32,219 nucleotides of DNA, from NCBI RefSeq assembly GCF_004353915.1, contig NZ_SMRP01000039.1, positions 1 to 32,219 of the forward strand. Reading direction: 5' to 3'. Numbering within the stretch: the stretch's first letter is position 1; each line of letters starts with the position of its first letter. Below, one piece after another: positions 14,684 through 23,338 of the stretch. The position numbers and the translations under genes are program-made. Source of the stretch: Paraburkholderia silviterrae (GTDB lineage: Bacteria > Pseudomonadota > Gammaproteobacteria > Burkholderiales > Burkholderiaceae). The notes below the pieces were generated by a model. That model ran no database searches. It was not told the origin of the DNA and saw only the letters and a program-made list of their open reading frames with translations.

Positions 14684-15367
14684 TCACTCCACGTGGACCA
14701 GCGAGGCGACCGCGTAGCGATGCCGGAGACTGCGCCCAAGCACCGGATCGTGCAGTTCGATCTCAAATGCGGCCGATGGGCATAGCGCACCGATAACGGG
14801 CTGCGTGCCGCAAAAGAGCGCGGTCCCCACGGGCAGGCCGGCATGGCCGAATGCCTCGCCGATCAGCCGTTGCGGCGGCAGCAGCCGCGCGAGTGGGCCC
14901 TCCTGATAGCGCACCCGCTCGCCCGCGGCATCGATGCGCCAGCTGCGCGCGACGAGCGCGTCCCAGTGTGCGGCTACCTCGTCGAAGCGCCACAGCGTCG
15001 TACCTAGCGGCTTCGCGCAGACCTGCTTCGAGACCGCGACGTCATAGCTCTCGACCCTGCGATCCGTATGATCCGAGCCGATGCCGACCAGCAATCCATG
15101 CGTCGCATCGTGCATCAGCACGGCCTCGACTTCGCCGGACGAGTGCGTGCCGATCACGTCGATGTGCGGGTCGCTCGTCAAAAGCGATGCCGAAACCTCG
15201 TAAAAGCACGGCACCGACGACGGGCGTTTCACCCCGAGCGCCACGAGCTCTGCGATGTGATGCTCGATCTCGTCGCGATTGCGGCCCGCCCATCCGGCGA
15301 TGATGAGCCGCCGGGGGGCCAGCTCGATCGTGGGATCGCCATCGATTGCACAGAGGAATCGCGTCAT
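14684..15367 (-). CDS. DUF2848 family protein
   Basis: A 227-residue protein with hallmarks of DUF2848: FLCAIDGDPTIELAPRRLII, PSSVPCFYEVSASLLTSDPH, SSGEVEAVLMHDATHGLLVG, the charged core GIGSDHTDRRVESYDVAVSK and CAKPLGTTLWRFDEV. The GSDHTDR and SSGEVE segments carry acidic and histidine residues that could bind a metal, and the family is thought to be related to the fumarylacetoacetate hydrolase fold. The function is unproven. It is first in a tight minus-strand operon with the amidase and divergent from a LysR regulator, so it likely acts on the amidase substrate or product. Confidence 0.88.
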   Translation of the reverse strand: MTRFLCAIDGDPTIELAPRRLIIAGWAGRNRDEIEHHIAELVALGVKRPSSVPCFYEVSASLLTSDPHIDVIGTHSSGEVEAVLMHDATHGLLVGIGSDHTDRRVESYDVAVSKQVCAKPLGTTLWRFDEVAAHWDALVARSWRIDAAGERVRYQEGPLARLLPPQRLIGEAFGHAGLPVGTALFCGTQPVIGALCPSAAFEIELHDPVLGRSLRHRYAVASLVHVE

Positions 15368-15548
15368 TGCTGTATCCGTTCAGGGAAAACGTGATGACGC
15401 CCAGTCTTCGCGGGTCGGGTCGCGCTGTCCAACAAATAAAAGTTGAGGCGCGCGTGCGCTTTTTCTTGTCACGTGCCGGTTCCGGCGGCGTTACACTGCC
15501 CGGATCGCGACTCGTCCTGCGGTTTGCCCTCGCGGCGACCGGACCGGC
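15368..15548. promoter_or_regulatory. divergent regulatory region with LysR-type dyad
   Basis: The 181-bp gap between the DUF2848 gene (minus) and the LysR gene (plus) contains CAAC-AAATAAAA-GTTG at 15430-15445, an AT-rich dyad in otherwise GC-rich DNA. This is the expected place for the LysR protein to bind and control both directions. The binding is inferred from position and symmetry only. Confidence 0.35.
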
Positions 15549-16508
15549 ATGAACGTCCGCTTTCTCGAGACCTTTGTCTGGCTTGCCCGGCTGCGCAGCT
15601 TCAGGCTGACGGCCGAGCGGCTGCACGCCACCCAGGCCGCAATTTCAAGCCGCATCTCTGCGCTCGAGCAAGAGCTGGGTGTGCGGCTGTTCGAGCGCGG
15701 ACCGCGCGAGGCTACGCTGACGCAGGACGGCACGAAGGCGCTGCCGTTCGCCGAGCAGATCCTGCAACTGAACCGGGCCATGCTGGCCAGCGTTGGCGAC
15801 CGCACGAAGGTGGCCGGCCTGCTGCGACTCGGTGCGATCGAGTCTGTCGTGCATACCTGGTTACCCGAATTGCTCAAGCGGATTCGCGAGGAATATCCCA
15901 ATCTCACGCTCGAGTTGACGAGCGACACCAGCGCGAATCTGGCCTCACAGCTAACGAGCGGCCATCTCGACGCCGCGCTGCTGACCACGCCCGTGACGGG
16001 CGCCGACGCAGCGAATGCGCCGCTCGGCAGCCTGCCGATGTGCTGGATGGCGAGCCCGGCGTTGAATCTGTCTGCCGAGCCGCTTTCCGAAGCCGAGCTT
16101 GCCGCGTTCCCGATCATCAGCTTCGCGCGACATTCGCCGCCGCACGCACTTCTTGCCGACCTGTTCGCGGTGGCTGGGGAGACCGAGGTGCAGATCAACT
16201 GCGTGTCGTCGGTCGCGGCGATCATCCGGCTCGTCGTCGACGGATTCGGGATCGCCGTGCTACCCGCCGCATTCGTGATGCACGAACTGGAAACCGGCCA
16301 GTTGCAGATCTTGAAGGTCGAGCATCGCGTGCCGGCATTGCCGCTTGTCGTGTCGTACCGGCGCACGCCGGACAGCCTGCTGGCCGAGTCGATCGTGCGG
16401 CTCGCGCGCACCGTGATGCTCGACTACAGCTTGCGGCACGGGCCGAATTTCGCGCTCGTTCCGCAGATGGCAGAAACGGTCGGCTCACCTGATTCGAACG
16501 ATCATTAG
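15549..16508 (+). CDS. LysR family transcriptional regulator of the amidase locus
   Basis: A 319-residue LysR-type regulator. The DNA-binding domain is textbook: FLETFVWLARLRSFRLTAER, then LHATQAAISSRISALEQELG and VRLFERGPREATLTQDG (about residues 5-66). The effector domain runs from about 92 to 298, with LLRLGAIESVVHTWLPELL and VVDGFGIAVLPAAFV. It is divergent from DUF2848-amidase-binding protein and 31 bp upstream of the ureidoglycolate-lyase-like gene, so it is the likely regulator of the whole locus. Its inducer is presumably a pathway intermediate. Confidence 0.93.
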   Translation: MNVRFLETFVWLARLRSFRLTAERLHATQAAISSRISALEQELGVRLFERGPREATLTQDGTKALPFAEQILQLNRAMLASVGDRTKVAGLLRLGAIESVVHTWLPELLKRIREEYPNLTLELTSDTSANLASQLTSGHLDAALLTTPVTGADAANAPLGSLPMCWMASPALNLSAEPLSEAELAAFPIISFARHSPPHALLADLFAVAGETEVQINCVSSVAAIIRLVVDGFGIAVLPAAFVMHELETGQLQILKVEHRVPALPLVVSYRRTPDSLLAESIVRLARTVMLDYSLRHGPNFALVPQMAETVGSPDSNDH

Positions 16509-16539
16509 TCATCCTGATATTGACATCTCCGCCGATACC

Positions 16540-17067
16540 ATGCCCTTCACTTCCATACCCGTTGAACCACTCGATGTCGCTGCCTGCGTTCCCTATGGCG
16601 TCATGCTCGGCAAGACCCCGCTCGACGATGCGAGCGCGCCGGCGTACTTCAGCCCGTCCTCCGACTTCTGGCGCGAACACCTGTTCGACAATGGCGCGCA
16701 CGGCGAGGCCGAGATCTTATGGGTGCGTTACCGCAATCGCGACGAATCGTTGAGCGCGCTAGAAACCCATTATCTGACGCAGCAGGCGATCGTTCCGTTG
16801 ACGGGACCGATCGTGCAGGTCGTGGCGACCTCGCTGGCCGACGGCTCACCCGATCCGGCTTCGATACGGGCGTTTCTCGTGCCGGTGGGTCAAGGCTTGT
16901 GCATGCATCGCAATACCTGGCACGCGACACGTGTGATGCAGGACGAAGTTACGGCGTTGATGCTGACCAGGCCATCGACGACGTACGATCTGATGGTGCA
17001 TCTGCGCACAGGGGCACCGGCGGGCGAGAGTGGCATTCGAAAGATGGACGGGTACAGGATCGGGTAG
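16540..17067 (+). CDS. ureidoglycolate lyase (AllA)-like cupin protein
   Basis: A 175-residue protein of the ureidoglycolate lyase family. It begins TSIPVEPLDVAACVPYGVML and carries the family core ETHYLTQQAIVPLTGPIVQV (the H-x4-Q-x4-PL pattern), then AFLVPVGQGLCMHRNTWHAT, which matches the Q-G-x3-H/Y-x-G/N-T-W-H strand around the active site. AllA releases glyoxylate and urea from ureidoglycolate; paralogues may act on similar ureido or hemiaminal compounds. It follows the LysR gene by 31 bp. No allantoinase or allantoate amidohydrolase gene is present in the window, so a role in purine breakdown is not shown. Confidence 0.82.
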   Translation: MPFTSIPVEPLDVAACVPYGVMLGKTPLDDASAPAYFSPSSDFWREHLFDNGAHGEAEILWVRYRNRDESLSALETHYLTQQAIVPLTGPIVQVVATSLADGSPDPASIRAFLVPVGQGLCMHRNTWHATRVMQDEVTALMLTRPSTTYDLMVHLRTGAPAGESGIRKMDGYRIG

Positions 17068-17624
17068 TTGCGGGACGGTCCTGATTCTCGATCGGCCTCG
17101 ATGGGCGGAACATGACAGCACCGCCGCCCGTGCAGGTAATAGCGGCGCGAGGTGCGCTTTTACACTACTGCGCCACCGCCGCGCGTTTCCGCAGTCGGCG
17201 TGCCTCCATCCACTCTTTGCCTACTCGTGCGTTTTCTCGGCAGCCTGCAAGATCGTGGGCACCTTTGCCTCCCGCTCGGTGATCACCAGCTCGCGTCTGC
17301 GTTCGTCGATGAGGTCGTGGCCATTATCGAGCTGGCTGCGCATTGCCAGCGCGCGCTCGGGCATCGCGCAGCAACAAAGACGGATACACGCCCAATCCCA
17401 TTTCACGGCGCTTACGCGTCGTAGCGCTCACGTAACACAACAGGCCCAAGAAATGTTGCGGCGCAGCGAACGCGCGCCTCGACAACGCGTCGAAAGCCGC
17501 CGGCGTCCGATAAGACGTCCATCGCGCGTTCATGCTGCGCGCGCTCACGCACACGCCGTGCGCGCTTGTATTTGCCAGAGCAGCCGAATTTCGCCAATAA
17601 TTGCCGAACCTCCACTACTGGACG
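17068..17624. other. intergenic region containing a decayed integrase
   Basis: Apart from the integrase remnant at 17221-17450, the region shows no gene. No tRNA or obvious attachment duplication was recognised by eye. Sequence between about 17080 and 17220 may be further integrase debris on the minus strand. Confidence 0.35.
17221..17450 (-). pseudogene. P4-type tyrosine integrase, N-terminal remnant with frameshift
   Basis: The minus strand reads GLLCYVSATTRKRREMGLGV, then YPSLLLRDARARAGN. This is the N-terminal arm-binding domain of P4-like phage integrases (GKRREMGLG-YP-VSL-DAR pattern). Near 17345-17367 the frame shifts and continues as ALAMRSQLDNGHDLIDERRR then ELVITEREAK, the following helix (LL-GIDPI-ER pattern), to a stop at 17221. 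The catalytic R-H-R-Y domain is absent. It marks a former genomic-island or prophage boundary. Confidence 0.6.
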
Positions 17625-19682
17625 ATGGCGATCATGGATTACAGTCCCGAAGCCATCCGCACAGTCGCGCTCGTCGGCCACGCCGGCTGCGGCAAGACCT
17701 CGCTCGCCGAAGCGCTGCTGCATCAGGGCGGCGCGCTGCACGCCCCCGGCAGCGTGAGCCGCGGCACCGCCCTGTGCGATTTCGACCCGCTCGAGCGCAA
17801 GTACCATCACTCGCTCAGTTCCGCGCTCGCGCATCTCGACTACCAGGACACGCGCATTTATCTGCTCGATACGCCCGGCTACCCCGACTTCGCGGGCATG
17901 TCGATCAGCGCGCTGGAGGCCGTGGAAACGGCGGCCATCGTGGTCGACGCGCGCACCGGCGTCGAAATGACCACCAGCCGCATGATGACCTGGGCGCAGC
18001 AGCGCAAGCTGTGCCGCATGATCGTCGTGAACGGCATCGACGGCGAAAAGGTCGATCTTCCCGGCCTGCTCGCGCAGATCCAGGAGATGTTCGGCAAGCA
18101 GTGCCTGCCCATCAACCTGCCCGCGAAAGGCGGCAGCGACGTGGTGGACTGCTTCTTCAATCCCGCGGGCGAAGCCGATTTTTATTCCGTGGAGGCGGCG
18201 CACAATGCGCTCGTCGACCAGGTGATCGAATTGGACCCCGAATTAATGGAGCTGTATCTGGAGCAAGGCGAAGCCATCCGCCCGGAGCAGCTGCACGAGC
18301 CCTTCGAGCGCGCGCTGCGCGAAGGGCATCTGGTCCCCGTGTGCTTCACGTCGGCGGCGACGGGAGCCGGCATCGCGCAGTTGCTCGACGTGTTCGTGCG
18401 GCTCTTGCCCAATGTCACCGAAGGCAACCCGCCGCTCTTCTACCGCGAGACCGAGGGCAAGACCACGCCCGTGCGCGCGGAGCCCGACCCCGAGAAGCAC
18501 GTGCTCGCGCACGTGTTCAAGATCGTGGTGGACCCGTACATCGGCAAGGTGGCCGTGTTCCGCATCCATCAGGGCACGATCGCGCGCGACAGCCAGCTCT
18601 ATATCGGCAACGGCCGCCAGCCGTTCAAGGTCGCGCATCTGTTGATGCTGCAGGGCAAGGACCACACGGAGATCCAGCGCGCGGGGCCCGGCAATATCTG
18701 CGCGGTGGCGAAAGCCGACGACATCAACTTCGACGACGTCCTGCACGACGCTCCCGAGGACGGCAACATCCATCTCACGCCGTGCGAGTTTCCCAATCCG
18801 ATCTATGGCCTCGCCATCGAGCCGGCGCGGCGCGGCAACGAGCAGCGCCTCTGGGAAGTGCTGCAAAAGCTCGCCGCCGAGGACCCGTGCCTGATCATCG
18901 AGCACCCCGTGGGCACCAACGAGACCGTCGTGCATGGGCTGGGCGAGCTGCATCTGCGCTATATGCTCGAGCGGCTCACCGACCAGCACAAGCTCGAAGT
19001 CATCACGCGGCCGCCCACCATCGCGTGGCGCGAGACCATCGGCGGCAAGGCGGAAGGCCATTGCCGCCACAAGAAGCAGACCGGCGGCGCGGGCCAGTTC
19101 GGCGAGGTCATGCTGCGCGTGGAGCCGCTGCCGCGCGGCGCGGGATTCGAATTCGTCGATGCGGTCAAGGGCGGCGCCATTCCCTCGCAATTCATTCCCG
19201 CCGTCGAAAAAGGCATTCAGCAGGTGATCGAAAACGGGCCGCTCGCGGGCTTCCCGATGCAGGACGTGCGCGTGACCGTGTACGACGGCAAGAGCCATCC
19301 GGTCGACTCAAAGGAAGTGGCGTTCGTCACGGCCGGGCGCAAGGCCTTTATCGATGCGGTGCTCAAGGCGCAGCCCATCGTGCTCGAGCCGATCGTCGAC
19401 ATCGAGGTGATGACGCCCGAAGCGGCGATGGGCGACATCATCGGCGACCTCTCCTCGCGGCGCGGCCAGGTGCACGGCACGCGCACGGCGAGCGGCAACG
19501 CCATGGTGATTGCGGGCAAGGTGCCGCTAGCCGAGCTCAACGACTACCAGTCGCGCCTGAATTCGCTGGCGGGCGGGCACGGCAACTACAGCATCCAGCT
19601 GAGCCACTACGATCCCGTGCCGCCCGCGCAGCAGGACAAGCTCGCGGCCCAGCACAAGGCGCGGGGGGATAACGGCGATTGA
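17625..19682 (+). CDS. EF-G-like translational GTPase
   Basis: A 685-residue EF-G paralogue. It has the P-loop GHAGCGKT (18-25), G3 DTPG (82-85), then beta-barrel domain II (HVFKIVVDPYIGKVAVFRIH), domain III, domain IV (KKQTGGAGQFGEVMLRVEPL, with the tip SHPVDSKEVAF) and domain V (PIVDIEVMTPEAAMGDIIGD). Switch I is HHSLSSA rather than the RGITI of canonical EF-G, which fits the EF-G-like branch and makes it distinct from the housekeeping fusA. The G4 motif reads NGID (136-139) where NKxD is expected. The ATG at 17625 was preferred over an upstream TTG at 17601; the ATG at 17634 is also possible. It stands alone, convergent with the efflux operon. Its role in translation or stress is not established. 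Confidence 0.9.
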   Translation: MAIMDYSPEAIRTVALVGHAGCGKTSLAEALLHQGGALHAPGSVSRGTALCDFDPLERKYHHSLSSALAHLDYQDTRIYLLDTPGYPDFAGMSISALEAVETAAIVVDARTGVEMTTSRMMTWAQQRKLCRMIVVNGIDGEKVDLPGLLAQIQEMFGKQCLPINLPAKGGSDVVDCFFNPAGEADFYSVEAAHNALVDQVIELDPELMELYLEQGEAIRPEQLHEPFERALREGHLVPVCFTSAATGAGIAQLLDVFVRLLPNVTEGNPPLFYRETEGKTTPVRAEPDPEKHVLAHVFKIVVDPYIGKVAVFRIHQGTIARDSQLYIGNGRQPFKVAHLLMLQGKDHTEIQRAGPGNICAVAKADDINFDDVLHDAPEDGNIHLTPCEFPNPIYGLAIEPARRGNEQRLWEVLQKLAAEDPCLIIEHPVGTNETVVHGLGELHLRYMLERLTDQHKLEVITRPPTIAWRETIGGKAEGHCRHKKQTGGAGQFGEVMLRVEPLPRGAGFEFVDAVKGGAIPSQFIPAVEKGIQQVIENGPLAGFPMQDVRVTVYDGKSHPVDSKEVAFVTAGRKAFIDAVLKAQPIVLEPIVDIEVMTPEAAMGDIIGDLSSRRGQVHGTRTASGNAMVIAGKVPLAELNDYQSRLNSLAGGHGNYSIQLSHYDPVPPAQQDKLAAQHKARGDNGD

Positions 19683-19690
19683 ACGCCCCC

Positions 19691-19709
19691 GCGCCCGCGA
19701 TGCGGGCGC
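19691..19709. terminator. hairpin between convergent EF-G-like and mdtP genes
   Basis: GCGCCCGC (19691-19698) and GCGGGCGC (19702-19709) are exact reverse complements with a 3-base loop, in the 28-bp gap between the two stop codons. It could end transcription from both sides; no T-run is present. Confidence 0.5.
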
Positions 19710-19710
19710 A

Positions 19711-21177
19711 TCACGGCTCGGCCGTATCCTTCGCCTGGTACCCGCCCCCCAGCGCCTTGGTCAAGACGAGGTCCTGGTTCAAGCGCTCGCCGTCGATCAG
19801 CAGCAGCGCAGTCTGCTCGGCCAGCAACGGCAGGCGCGCCTCCTCCGCACTCACGCGGCTGCCGAGGCCCCGCTGATACGCGGCGTCCGCGGCTTCGTGC
19901 GCGAAACGCGCGGCCTCCACCTTGTCGCTTTGCAGCCGCCGCTCTTCGTCGAGCGTTTGCAGGCGGTTGCCGCTGACGGCAACGTCGCGCACGGCGTCTA
20001 GCACCGCCTGGTTGTACTGCTCGATCAGGATGTTGCTGCCGGCGCGCGCAGTCCGCAAATTGGCGTTCAGGCGTCCACCATCGAAGATCGGCAGGTAAAG
20101 GCCCGGAATAAAATTGATCTGCTGGCTGGCGGCGCGGAACAACTGGTTGAGGTGGACGGAGTCCAGACCGAAGAAGGCCTTGATGTCGAGGCTCGGATAG
20201 AACGCCGCCTTGGCGGCGTCGATTTCGCTGAACGACGACTGGACATACCAGCGCATCGCCTGCAGGTCCGGGCGGCGCGCCAGCAGCTGAAAGGACAGCT
20301 CGGCGGGCAGTCCGGCCGCGGCCTGCGGCAACGCCACGGGCTGGATCTCCGGCAGATTGCCGGCGCTGGCGCCGACGAGTGCGCGCAGCATCTCACGGGT
20401 CTGGGTGATCTGCCCCTGCGCCGCGACGATTTGCCGGTCGAGGCCCAGCAGTTGCCCACGCGCGGCTTGCAACGGGACCTTGCCCTCCAGTCCGGTGCCG
20501 GTTTTCCCCTCGTGCGACTGAACGGCGAACGCGAGGATCTGGCGCGACTGCTGCAGCAGGTCGAGCAGGCGATAGCTGGCCTGCATGCTGAAGTAGAGCT
20601 GGGCCACGTCCGTGGAAATCGCCAGCTCCACCGCTGCCTCTTCGGCCACGCGTGCGTTGCACGCACCGATAGCGGCCTCGACCAGCGAGCGCTGGCGGCC
20701 CCAGAGGTCGATGTTGAGCCCGGCGAAAAGGCCGATGGTGCCTTCGGTGTACCAGGGACCGGTGATACCCAGTTTCGGAAAATTCAGCGCATAGGGGCCG
20801 AGAAAGCCGTCGGAGGATGCGCGCTGGCGGTTGAGAAAGCCGAGGGCCGATACCTGCAGGTTGCTGCCGGCCCTGAGCAACTCGACCTGCGACCCGGACT
20901 GCGCCACGCGCACCTGGGCGGCGGCGATGGTCGGCGAGCCCTTGAGCGCGCGTTCGATCAGCGCGTCGAGCTGAGGATCGTTGTAGCGCGTCCACCATTG
21001 CGCATCGGGCCAACCCTCGCGGGCCAGATGAATATCGCTCGCAAGCTGGATCTGCTCGGGCGGAATCTGGGTATGGGGTGGCGAGTCGCGGCGCATCAGG
21101 GCGCAGCCTGATACCAGACTCAGCAGGCTCAGCAGACCCATCAGGCAGGCAGTGGTGATGACGTGTTTCTTGTTCAT
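19711..21177 (-). CDS. mdtP: outer-membrane efflux lipoprotein (NodT/MdtP type)
   Basis: A 488-residue outer-membrane factor, TolC/OprM-like. A lipoprotein signal peptide ends at the lipobox LVSGC (Cys25). Two repeated OEP domains follow: QWWTRYNDPQLDALIERALK, then AAQVRVAQSG, LNIDLWGRQRSLVEAAI, LARRPDLQAMRWYVQSSF and AFYPSLDIKAFFGLDS, IFDGGRLNANLRTARA. The start ATG at 21177 is one base after the TGA of the FUSC gene, so the two are coupled. It forms the outer channel of the tripartite pump encoded by this operon, the same position as mdtP in E. coli, whose product I recall has a similar length. Confidence 0.9.
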   Translation of the reverse strand: MNKKHVITTACLMGLLSLLSLVSGCALMRRDSPPHTQIPPEQIQLASDIHLAREGWPDAQWWTRYNDPQLDALIERALKGSPTIAAAQVRVAQSGSQVELLRAGSNLQVSALGFLNRQRASSDGFLGPYALNFPKLGITGPWYTEGTIGLFAGLNIDLWGRQRSLVEAAIGACNARVAEEAAVELAISTDVAQLYFSMQASYRLLDLLQQSRQILAFAVQSHEGKTGTGLEGKVPLQAARGQLLGLDRQIVAAQGQITQTREMLRALVGASAGNLPEIQPVALPQAAAGLPAELSFQLLARRPDLQAMRWYVQSSFSEIDAAKAAFYPSLDIKAFFGLDSVHLNQLFRAASQQINFIPGLYLPIFDGGRLNANLRTARAGSNILIEQYNQAVLDAVRDVAVSGNRLQTLDEERRLQSDKVEAARFAHEAADAAYQRGLGSRVSAEEARLPLLAEQTALLLIDGERLNQDLVLTKALGGGYQAKDTAEP

Positions 21178-21178
21178 G

Positions 21179-23323
21179 TCAGGGTGCGTCTCGGGTGGCC
21201 GGCGTTGGGGCGGCAAGGTCGTTCGCGGCAGCGGGTGCCGCATCATTGCCGGCGTCCCAGCCGGGCAGTTCGGCCGCCTGGAGCGCGAGGCGCTGCAAAT
21301 CGGCCAGCATCGGCATGCCGGCGGCGCCGGTCGTTTGCTGCGCGAGCGCGCGCAGTTGCTCCTGCTCCGCCAACGGCGGGGCGCCGCGCTTGTCGACGCG
21401 CTCGGCGTAGAGCTCCAGCAGAGCGGCGGTTTCGTCGTGCAATCTGGCAGCGGCGGCAAGCGCGGGCGAGGAGGCAGCCGGATGGGCGGGATACGCCGGG
21501 TCGGCCGCGGCCAGCGCGCGGCTGTGGACGTGGTCCTGGGTCACCAGCAAGTCACGGCTCACGCCCAGCATCCGCTCGGCCTGCGCGGCCAGTTGCGCAA
21601 GGGCGCCGTGCTTGAACTGCGGCTCGTAGCGCACGCGTTCGAGCTCCAGGTTGCAGTCGTTGAGCGCAGACCAGCATTGCATGTGCTGCTTCGCGTAGGC
21701 CATTTGCAGCGCCGGGTCATCCTTGCCCACGGGCGCGCGCACCAGCGCGGCGAGTGAACGCGTGAGCGCCGCGAGCTTCGCGCGGGTCGCGCTGCCCTCG
21801 CTCTCGGGCCAGATGAACGCATAGACGAGCCAGCAAATGCCGACGCCAAGAATGATGCCGACCATGCGGTCGCGAATCTCGGTCAAGTCGGTGCTCGGGC
21901 CAAAGTTCTCGAGCAGTGCCAGCGCGAAGGTGGCGGCGCCCTGGGTGCCGAGGTAGGCGAGCCGTTCGGAACCCGCGGTCAGCCACGCGCCCGCCGCGAT
22001 GACCGGCACCATCGTCAACAGCAGGCCGACGATGGTGTCGATGTACGGCATCACGAAGATGAACACCAGCAGCGCGCTCAGGCTGCCCAGCAAAGCGCCG
22101 TAGAAGCGCAGCGACATCTGCCGCACCGAGGTGCCGAGCCCCGGCAATGCCACCATGCCGCTCGTAATCAGGATGGTGTGAATGCCGGGCCACTGCAGGA
22201 CGTTGAAAACGAAATAGCCGATGAGACCGGAGATCAGGATCTTCAGCGCGAATCGCACGTAGGCGGGATTCGTGAAGGCATCGGGCGCGAGCAGCGGCTC
22301 TTTCGCGGGCGGCTGGCCGGGCACGGCGGCACTGTCGAACTGGTCGACGGCTTGCACCGTGCGGTACAGGTCTTCGGCCTGCGCAAGGGCCGGCAGGGAT
22401 GCGCGCTCTTCCTCATCCGGCACCCAGGTCAGGTGGAAGGGCTCATGCGCGGCAATCGCCTCATCGAGCGCGAGCAACTGCTCGTGCAGCCGCCCGAGCG
22501 CGCGCCGCAACGCGGGCGACGCCCCGGGCAGCGCTTGCGGCAACGCATTGCAGACGTGCTGCGCATGCGAGACAGCGGCAACGCAACATTGCAGATACTG
22601 CTGGCCCGCATAGTCCTTCGCATTGGCCATGTTGGCGAAAGTCGCGAAGCCCTGCAGCGTGGCGCATTGCTGCTGCAGCGCTTCGCCGGACAGGGAAGGC
22701 TCGACGGCTTCGCCCGCCGCCAGCTGCCGCAGGCGTTCACTTGCGCGCGCGAGCTGGCGGTGCACTTCCGCCTGCAACTGGCGCAGCGGATTGGCGGACG
22801 CGAAGAGCGAGTTCACGACCAGCGCGATGACGCTGCCGTACGTGATGGCGAGGACGGCCCAAAGCACCTGCCGCACGAGGTATTCCGCCTGCCCGGTCAG
22901 GTCGGCGAATGACTGCGCATAGAGAATGACGAGCGCCGGTCCCAGCAGGACGCCGCCCGCCTTCGACACCCGCACGCAAAACATGAAGCTGAAGAACAAC
23001 ACGCTCGAGACGACGATACGCAGTACAGGGTAGTCGTAGGTGAAGTTCAGCAGCCAGATGTACAGGGGCACGGCGATGAGGTCGGCAAGGGTCAGCGCGA
23101 TGAAAATCACGCGCGTCAGGACGACGTTGGCCTGCACCGTGAAGAAGATCGCGACCAGCGACATCACCATGGACGGGATCTGGAACGTCTCGCCGATCAC
23201 GATGGCGATGGCCGAAGCCAGCGTCAGGCGCAAGGCGAACTGGCCGCGCCCGGGAAACGGCGCTAGTTCGCCGGCCAGCCAGCGCAATGAGTTCTTCAGG
23301 CGTTCCGCAAGCGGAGCGTTCAT
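21179..23323 (-). CDS. mdtO: FUSC family inner-membrane efflux protein (MdtO/AaeB type)
   Basis: A 714-residue membrane protein. There are two blocks of transmembrane helices: one near residues 28-170 (LTLASAIAIVIGETFQIPSM, then VVSSVLFFSFMFCV) and one near 350-505 (ILISGLIGYFVFNVLQWPGI, LLGSLSALLVFIFVMPYIDT). Each block is followed by a long cytoplasmic helical region, the standard FUSC plan for aromatic acid, fusaric acid and sulfonamide-type efflux. Fifteen bases separate it from the HlyD gene upstream, and one base from the outer-membrane gene downstream. Gene order identifies it as the MdtO counterpart. E. coli mdtNOP has been linked to resistance to puromycin, acriflavine and some dyes, but the substrate here is not known. 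Confidence 0.9.
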   Translation of the reverse strand: MNAPLAERLKNSLRWLAGELAPFPGRGQFALRLTLASAIAIVIGETFQIPSMVMSLVAIFFTVQANVVLTRVIFIALTLADLIAVPLYIWLLNFTYDYPVLRIVVSSVLFFSFMFCVRVSKAGGVLLGPALVILYAQSFADLTGQAEYLVRQVLWAVLAITYGSVIALVVNSLFASANPLRQLQAEVHRQLARASERLRQLAAGEAVEPSLSGEALQQQCATLQGFATFANMANAKDYAGQQYLQCCVAAVSHAQHVCNALPQALPGASPALRRALGRLHEQLLALDEAIAAHEPFHLTWVPDEEERASLPALAQAEDLYRTVQAVDQFDSAAVPGQPPAKEPLLAPDAFTNPAYVRFALKILISGLIGYFVFNVLQWPGIHTILITSGMVALPGLGTSVRQMSLRFYGALLGSLSALLVFIFVMPYIDTIVGLLLTMVPVIAAGAWLTAGSERLAYLGTQGAATFALALLENFGPSTDLTEIRDRMVGIILGVGICWLVYAFIWPESEGSATRAKLAALTRSLAALVRAPVGKDDPALQMAYAKQHMQCWSALNDCNLELERVRYEPQFKHGALAQLAAQAERMLGVSRDLLVTQDHVHSRALAAADPAYPAHPAASSPALAAAARLHDETAALLELYAERVDKRGAPPLAEQEQLRALAQQTTGAAGMPMLADLQRLALQAAELPGWDAGNDAAPAAANDLAAPTPATRDAP

Positions 23324-23338
23324 GGGCTGCGTCCTGTC

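Noticed and set aside
16540..17067. Purine/allantoin degradation operon
   Set aside because: Only an AllA-like gene is present; no allantoinase, allantoicase or allantoate amidohydrolase was found, so the pathway is not supported.
17068..17624. tRNA gene as integrase target
   Set aside because: No cloverleaf or T-loop sequence could be recognised in this stretch on either strand.
17030..19672. 880-codon plus-strand open frame
   Set aside because: It is Arg/Ala-rich, a shadow of the EF-G-like gene in another frame, and lacks domain structure.
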